Made by a program: the position numbers and the translations under genes | Assembly: GCA_965198285.1 (NCBI GenBank) | Contig: OZ240251.1 | Span: forward strand, 62,001 to 126,000 | From: UBA11872 sp965198285 | GTDB taxonomy: Bacteria > Chloroflexota > UBA11872 | Reading direction: 5' to 3' | Length of the DNA stretch: 64,000 nt | In this document: one piece after another, positions 7,967 to 16,843 of the stretch | How positions within the stretch are numbered: the stretch's first letter is position 1 | Layout: every line of letters starts with the position of its first letter | The notes under the pieces: model-generated | Database searches by the model: none | What the model was told of the DNA's origin: nothing | What the model saw: only the letters and a program-made list of their open reading frames with translations

Positions 7967-9271
7967 TCACGGGGTGTAGGCCCGGTCCAGGAACTCGGCC
8001 ACGTGCATCACCTCCAGGTCGAGCCCGCGCCGCCGGGCGCCCGATTGGATGTGCAGCAGACAGCCGGGATTGGCGGACACCAGGGTCGTGGCGCCCGTGG
8101 CTTCGATGGCGTCCAGCCGTTCCTCCAGGATCGCCAGTGAGATATCAGTATCGGTCACGCTGTAAAGCCCGGCCGCGCCGCAGCAGACGGTGGGGTGTTC
8201 CATCTCCACCAACTCCACGCCGGGCACGGCCGCCAGCAACTCGCGCGGCTGCTGCGAGACGCCCTGGGCATGCACCAGGTGACACGCGTCCTGATATATC
8301 ACGCGCTCGCTGATCGATCCGGCCGGCGGCGCGGCGTCGATCTCGGCCAGGAACTCCGATAGGTCGCGCACACGCCCCGCGAACGCATGCGCGCGGTCGG
8401 CGTAGCCGGGGTCGTCGGCCAGCAACTCGCCGTATTCCTTCAGCGTGGATCCACAGCCCGCCGAGTTGATGATGATGGCCTCGTACTCGGCCGCGTCGAA
8501 GGCGTCGATGTTGCGGCGCGCCAGCTCGCGAGCGGTTTCGCGGTCGCCGCCGTGCACGTGCAGGGCTCCGCAACAGCTCTGGTGTTCGGGAATGTGCACG
8601 TCGCAGCCGTTGCGCGCCAGGACTCGCAGCGAGGCGCGATGCGCTTCGGCAAAGGAGACGCTCATGATGCAGCCGGTGATGAAAGCGACCGAGTGGCGGC
8701 GCTCGCCGTAGGCCGGCACGAAGCGCAGGTCCGAGGCCTGCAGAAAGCGGTCCGACACCGGCGGGGACAGCGCCTCCACGGCGGCCAGCGTCGGCGCAAT
8801 CCAGCGCAGGAAGCCCAGCCGCCGCACCAGCGCCTGTAGCCCGGTTCGCTGGTAGACCCACAGCCCTCGCGCGGCCAATCGCAGCAACTTTGGTCTTGGA
8901 AACACGACCCGCAGCACCGTCTGGGCGATGCGTCGGCGAGTAGGCAGCAGCTTGGCCTGCACGGTCTGGGCTCGCACGGATTCGATCAGCGCGCCGTACT
9001 TGACCCCTGAGGGACAAGCCGTCTCGCAGCCGCGGCAGTCCAGGCACTGGAACGTGTGCCGCAGAAAGGCCGGACTGTCCAGGGCCATCCGCCCGTCCTG
9101 AACGGCGTCGATGAGCTGAATGCGTCCGCGCGGCGAGTCCATCTCGACGCGCAGCACGCGGTACGTGGGGCACTCGTTGAGACAGAGCCCGCAGTGCACG
9201 CAGGTGGAAAGAATCGACGCGTCGGGCGCGTCCACCGCTGAGAATCCCCGCCGCGCGGGTTCGACTGCCAT
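7967..9271 (-). CDS. glcF: Glycolate oxidase iron-sulfur subunit GlcF-like
   Basis: A 434-residue protein with two N-terminal [4Fe-4S] motifs, C24xxC27xxC30xxxC34-P and C76xxC79xxC82xxxC86-P, and two CCG (cysteine-rich) domains, seen as GCIMS..SCCGALH and DACHLVH..VCCGAAGLY. This is the GlcF/heterodisulfide reductase-like electron-transfer subunit that receives electrons from a flavoprotein oxidising glycolate, lactate or a similar 2-hydroxyacid and passes them to the quinone pool. It starts 3 bases after the stop of the upstream flavoprotein gene, so the two subunits are coupled. No separate glcD gene is present in the window. Confidence 0.9.
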   Translation of the reverse strand: MAVEPARRGFSAVDAPDASILSTCVHCGLCLNECPTYRVLRVEMDSPRGRIQLIDAVQDGRMALDSPAFLRHTFQCLDCRGCETACPSGVKYGALIESVRAQTVQAKLLPTRRRIAQTVLRVVFPRPKLLRLAARGLWVYQRTGLQALVRRLGFLRWIAPTLAAVEALSPPVSDRFLQASDLRFVPAYGERRHSVAFITGCIMSVSFAEAHRASLRVLARNGCDVHIPEHQSCCGALHVHGGDRETARELARRNIDAFDAAEYEAIIINSAGCGSTLKEYGELLADDPGYADRAHAFAGRVRDLSEFLAEIDAAPPAGSISERVIYQDACHLVHAQGVSQQPRELLAAVPGVELVEMEHPTVCCGAAGLYSVTDTDISLAILEERLDAIEATGATTLVSANPGCLLHIQSGARRRGLDLEVMHVAEFLDRAYTP

Positions 9272-9274
9272 GCC

Positions 9275-10624
9275 TCAGGTCACCACGAATCGTCCACGAT
9301 TGATTATCCGACCTGGATCGAAGGCCGCGCGCAAAGCGTCCATGGCCTGCACGTCCGGGGCCTCGTCCGATACCCCCCACACGCCGGCGTCACGCTTGAC
9401 CTGCACGGGCGCGGACTCGATCACCAGGGCGCCGCCCAACCGCTCCGCTGCCGCCCGCAGGCGTTGTACGAACGACGTCAACACGCCGGCATCGTCCGAC
9501 CCGCGAGCGCGCACACGAACCACGCCGTTCAGCGCACGCGCGCTGGCGACGGTGCGCAAACCCAGGTTCTCGCCAATCTCCGCCGCGCTGCCCAGCAGCG
9601 AGGGCGTCTGGCTGGAGAGCGCGCTCAGGCGGCAGGTTGTCTGCCCTCCGATACTCGCTGGCGGCCTCGCAAGCGCGTCGGCGTCGGACCAGAACCGTGT
9701 CTGCGCCGGGCCGTCCAGTGTGACCCCCTCAGCCGCCGCGTGGGATGCAACGGCCGCCGCTGCCATATGCAACTGAGCAGCCACGCCGCCGGCCGTTCCC
9801 GGTACCCGAATGGCCAGCAGCCAGGGAGCGCCGCTGCCCAGGTCGATATCCGGCGTCAGGCTTCGTTGCACGAGATCGAAGCCGCTGCCCATCAGCGGGC
9901 AGTCGATCACGGCTCCCACGGCCGACCCGGCGGCCGCGGGATCGGCCAGGGGAACGACCAGCGTGCGCTCCACGGCCGGGCGCGGCGTGATCTTCAGGTT
10001 CACGCGGGTGATGACGCCCAGGGTGCCCAACGCCCCAATGTGCGCCTTCGGCAGGTCGTAGCCGGTGACGTTCTTCACCACCATGCCGCCGGACCGCGTA
10101 ACCAGGCCGTCCAGCCCGGCGACTTCGAGGCCGATCACCAGGTCGCGCGCGGTGCCGGATCCGGCGCGGCGCGGACCGGACAGATTGGCGGCCACCATGC
10201 CGCCGACGGTGGATGCCGCCCCGCCCGCCGGGTCCAGCGCCAGCATCTGCCCGGCGTCCGCCAGCAGCCGTTGCACAGCCTGAAGCCGCGCGCCGGCGGC
10301 AACCGCCAGGGTCAAGTCTTCGGGCCGGTACTCGACCACCTCGGAGAGCCCGCAAAGGTCCAGCAGCACGTCCACCCGCGCCGGCGGCATGCCGAGCCCC
10401 AGGTGCGTCCCGCCGCCGCGCGGAACCACGACCGCTCCCAGACGATGACAGATCGCAAGAGCCGCCGCGACCGCATCCGGAGAGTCCACCCGCGCGCAGA
10501 CGTCAGGCTGAACGCCGTCAACGCTGTCGCGGTCGGGTTCGCCGGGACGCACGGCGTCGTCCGGCAATTCAGCCGCCAACGCTTGCTGAAGTTCGCCCGG
10601 GTCCGGTGCGGGGTTCGGTGCCAT
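9275..10624 (-). CDS. FAD-binding 2-hydroxyacid oxidase subunit, GlcE/GlcD-like
   Basis: A 449-residue PCMH-type flavoprotein. The FAD-binding domain shows PRGGGTHLGLG (about residue 80), GGMVAANLSGPRR and VKNVTGYDLPK followed by ALGTLGVIT; the C-terminal part resembles the FAD-linked oxidase C domain and ends with a DPGRIINRGRF block. The length lies between GlcE (about 350) and GlcD (about 500), so it may be the only flavin subunit of a two-subunit enzyme with GlcF. ATG 10624 is used although no clear Shine-Dalgarno sequence precedes it; a TTG at 10660 is the alternative. It is divergent from panC with a 51-base gap that must hold both promoters. Confidence 0.85.
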   Translation of the reverse strand: MAPNPAPDPGELQQALAAELPDDAVRPGEPDRDSVDGVQPDVCARVDSPDAVAAALAICHRLGAVVVPRGGGTHLGLGMPPARVDVLLDLCGLSEVVEYRPEDLTLAVAAGARLQAVQRLLADAGQMLALDPAGGAASTVGGMVAANLSGPRRAGSGTARDLVIGLEVAGLDGLVTRSGGMVVKNVTGYDLPKAHIGALGTLGVITRVNLKITPRPAVERTLVVPLADPAAAGSAVGAVIDCPLMGSGFDLVQRSLTPDIDLGSGAPWLLAIRVPGTAGGVAAQLHMAAAAVASHAAAEGVTLDGPAQTRFWSDADALARPPASIGGQTTCRLSALSSQTPSLLGSAAEIGENLGLRTVASARALNGVVRVRARGSDDAGVLTSFVQRLRAAAERLGGALVIESAPVQVKRDAGVWGVSDEAPDVQAMDALRAAFDPGRIINRGRFVVT

Positions 10625-10675
10625 GATGTGCAGTATCGGGGCGCGCCAGAGCGCGCTCAATCCGTGTCAAGACGC

Positions 10676-11536
10676 ATGATCGTAGCGAGAACCAACGCCG
10701 GACTTCAGGACGCGCGGGCGCGGTTGCCCGATCCCGTGGGCGTGGTGCCGACGATGGGCGCGCTGCACGAAGGGCATCGGGCGCTGCTGCGGGACGCGCG
10801 GCGGCGCGATCGTTCGGTGCTGGCCACGTTGTTCGTCAACCGCACGCAGTTCAACGAGCCCAGTGACTACACCGCCTATCCCCGCGATGAAGCGGCGGAC
10901 CTGGCGGCCTTCAAGGCCTGCGGCGTGGACTTGGTCTTCGCGCCGTCCGTCGAAGAGATGTACCCGGAAGGCTTCGGTACAAAAATCGACCCGGGACCAA
11001 TCGGCGCCGACCTGGAAGGGGCGCGACGACCCGGGCACTTCGCGGGCGTCGCCACGGTGGTGGCCAAGCTCTTCAACCTCACCCGACCCGCTCGTGCCTA
11101 CTTCGGTCAAAAGGACTGGCAACAGACCCGGGTGATCGCCCACATGGTGAAGGACCTGAATCTGCCGGTAGGGCTGGTGATCGTGCCCACGGTCCGGGAC
11201 GCCGACGGCTTGGCGCTCAGCAGCCGCAACCTGCGCCTTACGCCAGTTCAGCGGACGGCCGCCACCGCGCTCTGGCGAGGTCTGGCATCCGCGCGCGGCG
11301 CTTGGGACGACGACGAGCGGTCGCCAACCGCCCTGGCCGACTTGGTGAGATCGGCAGTCGAAGCCGAGCCGCTGGCCACCCTGGGCTACGCCGAAGTCCG
11401 CCACGCCCTGACCCTGGAACCGGTTGTCCTGGCCGACCCGCCCCTGGTAATCGCCGTCGCGGCCGAAATCGGCGGTGTTGGCCTGATCGACAACGTCGTG
11501 CTGGGGTATGGACTGCTGGACGAGGTCGAGCCGTAG
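10676..11536 (+). CDS. panC: Pantothenate synthetase (pantoate-beta-alanine ligase)
   Basis: A 286-residue enzyme of the ATP-dependent last step of pantothenate synthesis. It carries the HxGH-type nucleotide site PTMGALHEGH (residues 25-34), the FGQKDWQQ segment and LSSRN, all diagnostic for PanC. Length matches the family (about 280). ATG 10676 begins with the usual N-terminal strand before PTMG. The open frame extends much further upstream, but that part lies antisense to the flavoprotein gene and has no family similarity. No panB or panD is adjacent. Confidence 0.96.
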   Translation: MIVARTNAGLQDARARLPDPVGVVPTMGALHEGHRALLRDARRRDRSVLATLFVNRTQFNEPSDYTAYPRDEAADLAAFKACGVDLVFAPSVEEMYPEGFGTKIDPGPIGADLEGARRPGHFAGVATVVAKLFNLTRPARAYFGQKDWQQTRVIAHMVKDLNLPVGLVIVPTVRDADGLALSSRNLRLTPVQRTAATALWRGLASARGAWDDDERSPTALADLVRSAVEAEPLATLGYAEVRHALTLEPVVLADPPLVIAVAAEIGGVGLIDNVVLGYGLLDEVEP

Positions 11537-11573
11537 TCGTGCTTTCCGCCCGGCCAGAGTCGAACGCCCGCGG

Positions 11574-11993
11574 CTAGTGAGGTTGGATGAGGGGCAGCCC
11601 GGGAATCTGGCGGAAGTCGCGGTCGTCGGAGGCAAGCGGGCATTGGTGCAGGAGAGCCGTGGCGGCGATCCAGGCGTCGGCAGTGGCGAGCGTGCGACCC
11701 ATCCGTTTCAGGTCGCTGCGCAAGCGGGCCGAAATCGCCACAAGCTTTGACTCAGGCTCAGGCCACACAACTTCGTACCTGCCGATGTGCCGGATCAGGC
11801 TCGATTTGCGGGTTTCACCCCAGCCGCTGCTGTGCATGCCCGACAGGAGCTCTTCCAGGGTCTGGAACGAGATTAGGCCGCGACAGACGGCAAGTCGTTC
11901 CTGGTAATAAGCGAATCGCTCGTCGTCAGCCTCGTTGAACAGGATCGATACGACGGAGGTGTCGAGGACAACGAGTTCCGAGCCAGTCGCCAT
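11574..11993 (-). CDS. PIN-domain ribonuclease (VapC-like)
   Basis: A 139-residue PIN domain with the acidic active-site residues in order: D11 (VVLDTSVV), E47/E48 (FQTLEELL), D106 (ATADAWIAATA) and D123/D124 (ASDDRDF). Such proteins are usually metal-dependent RNases and toxins of type II modules. The expected partner, a short VapB gene, is not present as a separate frame; instead the ATG overlaps by one base (TGATG) the stop of an HK97 capsid-like gene whose last 24 residues look like a small antitoxin tail. The final 26 residues are nearly the same as a piece of DNA found out of frame at 27950-28041. Confidence 0.85.
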   Translation of the reverse strand: MATGSELVVLDTSVVSILFNEADDERFAYYQERLAVCRGLISFQTLEELLSGMHSSGWGETRKSSLIRHIGRYEVVWPEPESKLVAISARLRSDLKRMGRTLATADAWIAATALLHQCPLASDDRDFRQIPGLPLIQPH

Positions 11994-12916
11994 CAACGAC
12001 CACGGCTCTCGCGGATAATGCGTTCAAAGGCTTCCCATTCTTCGGGAGTTCCGTCGAACTTCGGCATGTTGTCCGGGTCCAGCACCGGGGCTTTACCAAA
12101 TTTGGCGACAACGAAGGCCGACGGGCGGAGGTATTCGAGCTCGGCCTGAACCGAGGCCGCGACGGGGGCGCTTCGGTCGGCGCTGGGACGATCGCGCCAG
12201 ACGCGCAGGGACAGGACGCGCAGTCGGATGGTGAGCGGCGAGCAGGCGCCGGTGACAATAGTTTCGCGGGGGAGCGCGCGTGTCGGGACGATGGCGGCGC
12301 TGAAGTCCAAGAGGCGGCCCTGCCGCCCCGTCAACCCCTGGCTGTCGTCAGCGTTGAGCGCCACCCAAACCGGGCGGCTGCCACCCTGCCTCCAAGCATC
12401 ATAGACCGCACCGCTCACGGCAAATTCCAGGAGGTTGCCAAACTCGGGGCGCTGCACCCCCTGGAGGTGAAGGAGGCCGCGCAGTTCGCCGCCAGTACCA
12501 CGACCCGCGATGATCTGCCGGCCAAGCGTCTCGCGAAGCTGGATGAGCAGGCGCAACCCGGCGCACGCAACGGATTCCGGCGGCCAGTCGAGGCCCAGGG
12601 CTGACTGAACGGTGATCGGCTCGGATTCAGGCTGATCGGGTTGGTAGCTGAACGCGTCGCCGGTCCCCGGCGCTTCAGCGTTGGGCGGGGCGATTGCTTG
12701 CTCGCGGGCGGCGACGACCGACGGATCGTCGGCGGGAATGACGGGGATGGAGTCGAGAATGGCCGCTTCCGAATGCGGATCCAGGCCGATCCGGGTCGCG
12801 CCCAGGAAGGTTTCCAGGTCGACGTCGACCGCGGGGCCGCCGGGTGTTAGTGAAGTAAGCCGCCGGGTCAAGGCGGCTGCGGCGCTGGCTGTAGACCCAG
12901 CCTCGTAGGTGCTCAC
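11993..12916 (-). CDS. HK97-fold major capsid-like protein with C-terminal antitoxin-like tail
   Basis: A 307-residue protein (GTG start). Residues about 95-273 follow the HK97 capsid pattern: a segment before the helix, LGRQIIAGRGTGGELRGLL (131-149) like the Gly-x-Gly-Thr..Leu-Arg-Gly-Ile-Leu of capsid proteins, then VYDAWRQGG and RPVWVALNADDSQ (181-193), AIVPTRALPRETIVTGAC (208-225), and the end LRPSAFVVAKF (263-273). Residues 1-94 are low-complexity and could be scaffold-like or disordered. The last part, from NMPKFDGTPEEWEAFERI (283-300), is not capsid-like and resembles short antitoxin tails. It is coupled to a PIN nuclease gene. No portal, protease or terminase gene is nearby, so this is not a prophage. 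Confidence 0.7.
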   Translation of the reverse strand: MSTYEAGSTASAAAALTRRLTSLTPGGPAVDVDLETFLGATRIGLDPHSEAAILDSIPVIPADDPSVVAAREQAIAPPNAEAPGTGDAFSYQPDQPESEPITVQSALGLDWPPESVACAGLRLLIQLRETLGRQIIAGRGTGGELRGLLHLQGVQRPEFGNLLEFAVSGAVYDAWRQGGSRPVWVALNADDSQGLTGRQGRLLDFSAAIVPTRALPRETIVTGACSPLTIRLRVLSLRVWRDRPSADRSAPVAASVQAELEYLRPSAFVVAKFGKAPVLDPDNMPKFDGTPEEWEAFERIIRESRGR

Positions 12917-13106
12917 CCAAGCTGCTCACTTCCAACGGCAGGCGACGCGCCCGCCCGCGTGAAGCCCTGGGACAACACAGTGAGATTGTAGCCGGTGGGC
13001 TGTGGCTGGTTGTGAGGAGCAATGGCCGGTGACAGGTGGATAGCGGCTTGTCAACCGCGCGTTGGGAGTGGCTCGCGGGGTTGGATGGGGGAGGCCGGGG
13101 ATGTAG

Positions 13107-14174
13107 CTAAGCGGTACTCCAGCCCAGAGCCTGGGCAACCGCCTCGATGCTGGCTTCGACTTCGGCCGGTTCCGGCGCGTAGCGCACCGCCGCGCCGGGG
13201 TCCTTGAGGCCCGTGCCGGTAAGCACGCACACCACGCGCTCGCCAATCACCTCGCCGCCACGGGCGCGCTGCAGCAGCCCGGCCACGGAGGCGGCGGAAG
13301 CGAGTTCGACAAAGATCCCTTCTTCGGCCGCCAGCAGCCGGTAGGCCTCCACGATGCCGTCGTCGCTGACCGCCTCAATCGTGCCGTCGGACTCGTCGCG
13401 CGCCTGGACCGCGCGTTCCCAATTGGCCGGATTGCCGATGCGAATGGCGGAAGCCACCGTGTCCGGGTGTGGCACGGGCTGGCCGTCCACGATGGGCGCC
13501 GCGCCCGCCGCCTGAACCCCGTGCATGACGGGTGCCTGCGTGGACCGGCCGGCGGCCTGGTACGCGCGAAACCCCTTCCAGTAGGCCGTGATATTGCCGG
13601 CGTTGCCGACCGGGACGTAGAGCTCGTCCGGCGCATCGCCAAGGGTGTCGACGACCTCGAATGCCGCCGTCTGCTGCCCCTCCAGCCGGTAGGGGTTGAC
13701 CGAGTTGACCAGCGCCACGCCGGGGCGCGCCGCGAGTTCGCGCACCAATGCCAGGCCGTCGTCGAATGTGCCCTGGATGGGAACTACGCACGCGCCGTAG
13801 ATGAGCGCCTGCGCCACTTTGCCCAACGCAACGCCGCGGGCCGGAATGATCACGCCGGTGGGGATGCTGGAGCGGGCGCCGAACGCAGCGGCCGAGGCGG
13901 CCGTATTGCCGGTTGAGGCGCAGATGAAGGAGTGCGCACCTTCTTCGATGGCCTTGGCGGCGGCCATGGCAAGCCCGCGGTCCTTGAACGAGCCGGTGGG
14001 ATTACAGCCCTCCAGCTTGAGCCAGACCTCCGAAGAGCCAAGCCGTCGCTCCAGCGACGCGGCCCGGACCAGCGGCGTATCGCCTTCGCCGATGGTCAGG
14101 CGCGGGGTGGCGTCGCTGACGGGCAGGAACTCGCGGTAACGCTCGATCACCCCGGGTCGGGGGGAGCCGTTCAT
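13107..14174 (-). CDS. thrC: Threonine synthase
   Basis: A 355-residue PLP enzyme converting O-phosphohomoserine to threonine. The PLP lysine is K64 in NPTGSFKDRG, followed by ASTGNTAAS (substrate phosphate and PLP contacts) and a GNAGNITAYWKG loop. The length fits the short bacterial/archaeal type. Its ATG overlaps the stop of hom by 4 bases (ATGA), so the two threonine-pathway steps are translationally coupled. The C-terminus (GTGLKDP) is also typical. Confidence 0.96.
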   Translation of the reverse strand: MNGSPRPGVIERYREFLPVSDATPRLTIGEGDTPLVRAASLERRLGSSEVWLKLEGCNPTGSFKDRGLAMAAAKAIEEGAHSFICASTGNTAASAAAFGARSSIPTGVIIPARGVALGKVAQALIYGACVVPIQGTFDDGLALVRELAARPGVALVNSVNPYRLEGQQTAAFEVVDTLGDAPDELYVPVGNAGNITAYWKGFRAYQAAGRSTQAPVMHGVQAAGAAPIVDGQPVPHPDTVASAIRIGNPANWERAVQARDESDGTIEAVSDDGIVEAYRLLAAEEGIFVELASAASVAGLLQRARGGEVIGERVVCVLTGTGLKDPGAAVRYAPEPAEVEASIEAVAQALGWSTA

Positions 14175-15472
14175 TCCGCCAGGTCCTCAACTCGAATCAC
14201 GCTGGCAACGGCGGCCACGACCTCCAGATCGGCGATCTCAGCCAGCGCGCCCTGAACCGCGGATTCCTGGGCTTCGTGGGTGAGAAAGACCAGTTCGGCC
14301 CGGCCGGCGTTTTCGTCCACTTCCTTCTGGATAACCGATGCGATGCTGATGGCGTGGTCGCCGCAGACCGTTCCGATGCGGGCCAGCACACCCGGCTGGT
14401 CTGTGACCCAAAGCCTGAAGTAGTAGCGAGAGCGAACCTCGGCCATCGGTAGGACAGTCAGGTCCCCGTCCAGGGTCATGGGAATACGGTCATGGACGCC
14501 CCGCCGGATGTTGTGTCCAAGATCGATCAGGTCGGCCACGATCGCGCTGGATGTCGGTTCGGGGCCTGCGCCGCGTCCGATAAAGAGGGCCCGGCCCAGC
14601 AGGTCGCCGTCTAGCAGCACCGCGTTGAAGACGCCGTCCACCTGGGCGAGCAGAACCTGCCGCTGGATCAGGGCCGGGTGCACGCGGGCTTCCAGGCCGT
14701 GGGGCGCGCGTTTGGTGATGGCCAGCAACTTGATGCCGTAGCCAAGCTCGGCGGCGTAGCGGAAGTCCGCCGCGCTGATGCGCGTGATGCCTTCGCGATA
14801 CACATCCTGCGGGCGGACCGCGCAGTTGAAGGCCAGCGAGGCCAGGATCACCAGCTTGTAGGCGGCGTCGATGCCTTCGATGTCGTTGGTGGGATCGGGT
14901 TCGGCGTAGCCCAGGCGCTGCGCCTCGGCCAGCGCGGTCTGAAAGTCCACGCCGCCGGCGGCCATTTCCGTCAGGATGTAGTTGGTGGTGCCGTTGATGA
15001 TGGCGTGGACCCCATGGATCTGGTTGGCCGCCAGGTCCTGGCGGAACGGCCCGATCAAGGGGATGCCGCCGCCCACGCTGGCCTCGAAATAGAGGTCGCG
15101 GCCCTGGGCTGTGGCGAGTTCCAGCAACTCGATCCCGTGGGTAGCCATGACCTCCTTGTTGGCGGTCACAACGTGCTTGCCGGCCCGCAGCGCGCGGCGG
15201 ATGTAGGTATTGGCCGGTTCGACGCCGCCCATCAGTTCCACCACGACGTCGATGGCCTCGTCGTCGATTACGTCGTCCACGTTCACCGTGAGCTGGGATG
15301 CGTCCAGCGGCACGTCGCGCCGGCGGTTGGGATCGCGCACGAGGGCCCGCCGCACCCGGAAGGGCCGACCAATCTGACGTTCCAGGAAGGCCGACCGCTC
15401 GGTGACCGTTCGGACCACCGCCGAACCGACCGTGCCAAGTCCCAGAAACCCTAATCCGATATCCGCGGCCAT
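14171..15472 (-). CDS. hom: Homoserine dehydrogenase
   Basis: A 433-residue enzyme reducing aspartate semialdehyde to homoserine. It has the N-terminal NAD(P) motif GLGTVGSAV (residues 10-18), NGTTNYILTEM and the catalytic-domain stretch AEPDPTNDIEGIDAAYK, then a C-terminal ACT domain (from about 350, YYFRLWVTDQPGVLARI) that normally binds threonine as feedback inhibitor. An AGAGGGG sequence lies just before ATG 15472. It overlaps thrC by 4 bases. Confidence 0.96.
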   Translation of the reverse strand: MAADIGLGFLGLGTVGSAVVRTVTERSAFLERQIGRPFRVRRALVRDPNRRRDVPLDASQLTVNVDDVIDDEAIDVVVELMGGVEPANTYIRRALRAGKHVVTANKEVMATHGIELLELATAQGRDLYFEASVGGGIPLIGPFRQDLAANQIHGVHAIINGTTNYILTEMAAGGVDFQTALAEAQRLGYAEPDPTNDIEGIDAAYKLVILASLAFNCAVRPQDVYREGITRISAADFRYAAELGYGIKLLAITKRAPHGLEARVHPALIQRQVLLAQVDGVFNAVLLDGDLLGRALFIGRGAGPEPTSSAIVADLIDLGHNIRRGVHDRIPMTLDGDLTVLPMAEVRSRYYFRLWVTDQPGVLARIGTVCGDHAISIASVIQKEVDENAGRAELVFLTHEAQESAVQGALAEIADLEVVAAVASVIRVEDLAE

Positions 15473-15604
15473 CCGCCCCTCTTCGCTACCGGCAAGTGCC
15501 GCGTGAAGAATAACGCCACGAAGCTGAAGTTAGGGCCGCGCTCGACGTTGGTGTTGGTGCGGCAAACAGACGACGATCAGAGGCCCGGTCACCGCCATTC
15601 GCCA

Positions 15605-16819
15605 TCACGGCCTCCGCGGCGACGTCACCGTGCGGCGGTAGGCGTAGCCCAGCAGTACTCGCGCCACGCCGGCGGTCGGCAACGCGATGACCATGCCCGT
15701 GATGCCCCAGATTTGCAGGCCGGCGAAGATGGCGAACAGCGCGATCAACGGGTGGACCCGGACGACCCGACCGACCACGTTGGGAATCACGAAGTAGTCC
15801 TCGAGCTGCCGCAGCACGGTGTACATCACCGCGACCACCGCGCCGGCCACCCAGCCGGGCCAGCCGAAGTTGTTGGCGGTGACCAGGGCCAGCGCAATCG
15901 GCGGGATGGCCGCCATGATCGGGCCAAAGACCGGAATCAACTCCAGGAACCCGGTGGCGATGGCCAGGATCACCGCGAACGGGATGCCGATGATCGACAG
16001 GCCGATGAAGGTCGTGGTGCTCATGATCACGACCAGGATGATTTCGCCCCGAATGAAGCCGCCCAGGACGTTGTTAATCGAGCCGATCAAGTCTTCGACC
16101 TCGGCGCGGGGACCGGGCGGCAGCAGCACCAAAGCGCCGCGAATCAGGCTTGGACCGGCCAGCAGCAGGTAGCCCGCCGCCACCACGGCCAGCACGCCAT
16201 GAACGAGGAGCGTGAAGGCGCTGCGGAAAGCGCCGATCGCTCGCGTGGCGTCGGTCAGCATGCCGGTCGCGCCTGCCGTCACGCCGTCAATCACGTCCTG
16301 CACGACCAGCGATTGCCCCAGCACCTCGGAAGGCAACGTGGCTTCGGCTTCGGCCACGATGGACGGCAGTTCCGCGTTCAGCCGGTCGAGCTCGTCGACC
16401 ACCCGGGGCGCGACCACAAAGCCCAGTAGGACGAGCAGACCAAGCCCGACGGCATAGAACAGCGCCACCGCCAGGGGCCGGGGAATGCGGGCCAGCCGAA
16501 CCAGCGCGCCGACCGCCGGGTTGAAGACGTAGGCAAAAATGCCCGCCCACACGAATGGGCCGATGATTTCGCGCGCGCCCCACAACACCAGGCCCGCGAG
16601 GATGGCAATGGCCATCGCCACCGTGCGCCGCGTGCGCGGCGACCAACGATAAACCGGCGAATCGCCGGGCGCGGCGGTAGCCGGCGCGGGATCAACCGGT
16701 GTGGCGGGAGGTCGGGGGGCGGGGTCTGGCTGGTCGGAGGCGGAGGCGTGAGGCGGGTCGGGCGCCGACACCGTGCTCGGTTCGGGGTGCGGGGAGCGTG
16801 GGTTGATGGTAGACGACAC
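15605..16819 (-). CDS. AI-2E family transporter (PerM-like permease)
   Basis: A 404-residue membrane protein with a Pro/Ala-rich cytoplasmic start (1-65) and about eight membrane helices. The C-terminal half carries the family hallmark segments ELIPVFGPIMAAIPPI and the final IWGITGMVIALPTAG. Members export or exchange small solutes, including autoinducer-2 in some cases and Na+/H+ in others; the substrate cannot be read. GTG 16819 is the furthest start; no Shine-Dalgarno sequence is visible, and a later start just before the first membrane segment is possible. It lies between hom and a CinA/nucleotidyltransferase gene on the same strand. Confidence 0.88.
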   Translation of the reverse strand: MSSTINPRSPHPEPSTVSAPDPPHASASDQPDPAPRPPATPVDPAPATAAPGDSPVYRWSPRTRRTVAMAIAILAGLVLWGAREIIGPFVWAGIFAYVFNPAVGALVRLARIPRPLAVALFYAVGLGLLVLLGFVVAPRVVDELDRLNAELPSIVAEAEATLPSEVLGQSLVVQDVIDGVTAGATGMLTDATRAIGAFRSAFTLLVHGVLAVVAAGYLLLAGPSLIRGALVLLPPGPRAEVEDLIGSINNVLGGFIRGEIILVVIMSTTTFIGLSIIGIPFAVILAIATGFLELIPVFGPIMAAIPPIALALVTANNFGWPGWVAGAVVAVMYTVLRQLEDYFVIPNVVGRVVRVHPLIALFAIFAGLQIWGITGMVIALPTAGVARVLLGYAYRRTVTSPRRP

Positions 16820-16843
16820 CAGGCGCGGGCGGGGCGGGTTGGC

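Noticed and set aside
9464..10675. Long in-frame extension upstream of panC
   Set aside because: It lies antisense to the FAD-binding oxidase gene, has Arg/Gly-rich composition and no PanC similarity; PanC starts normally at 10676.
11574..12916. Prophage remnant
   Set aside because: Only one capsid-like gene exists; flanks are panC and thrC and no portal, terminase, integrase or att site is seen.
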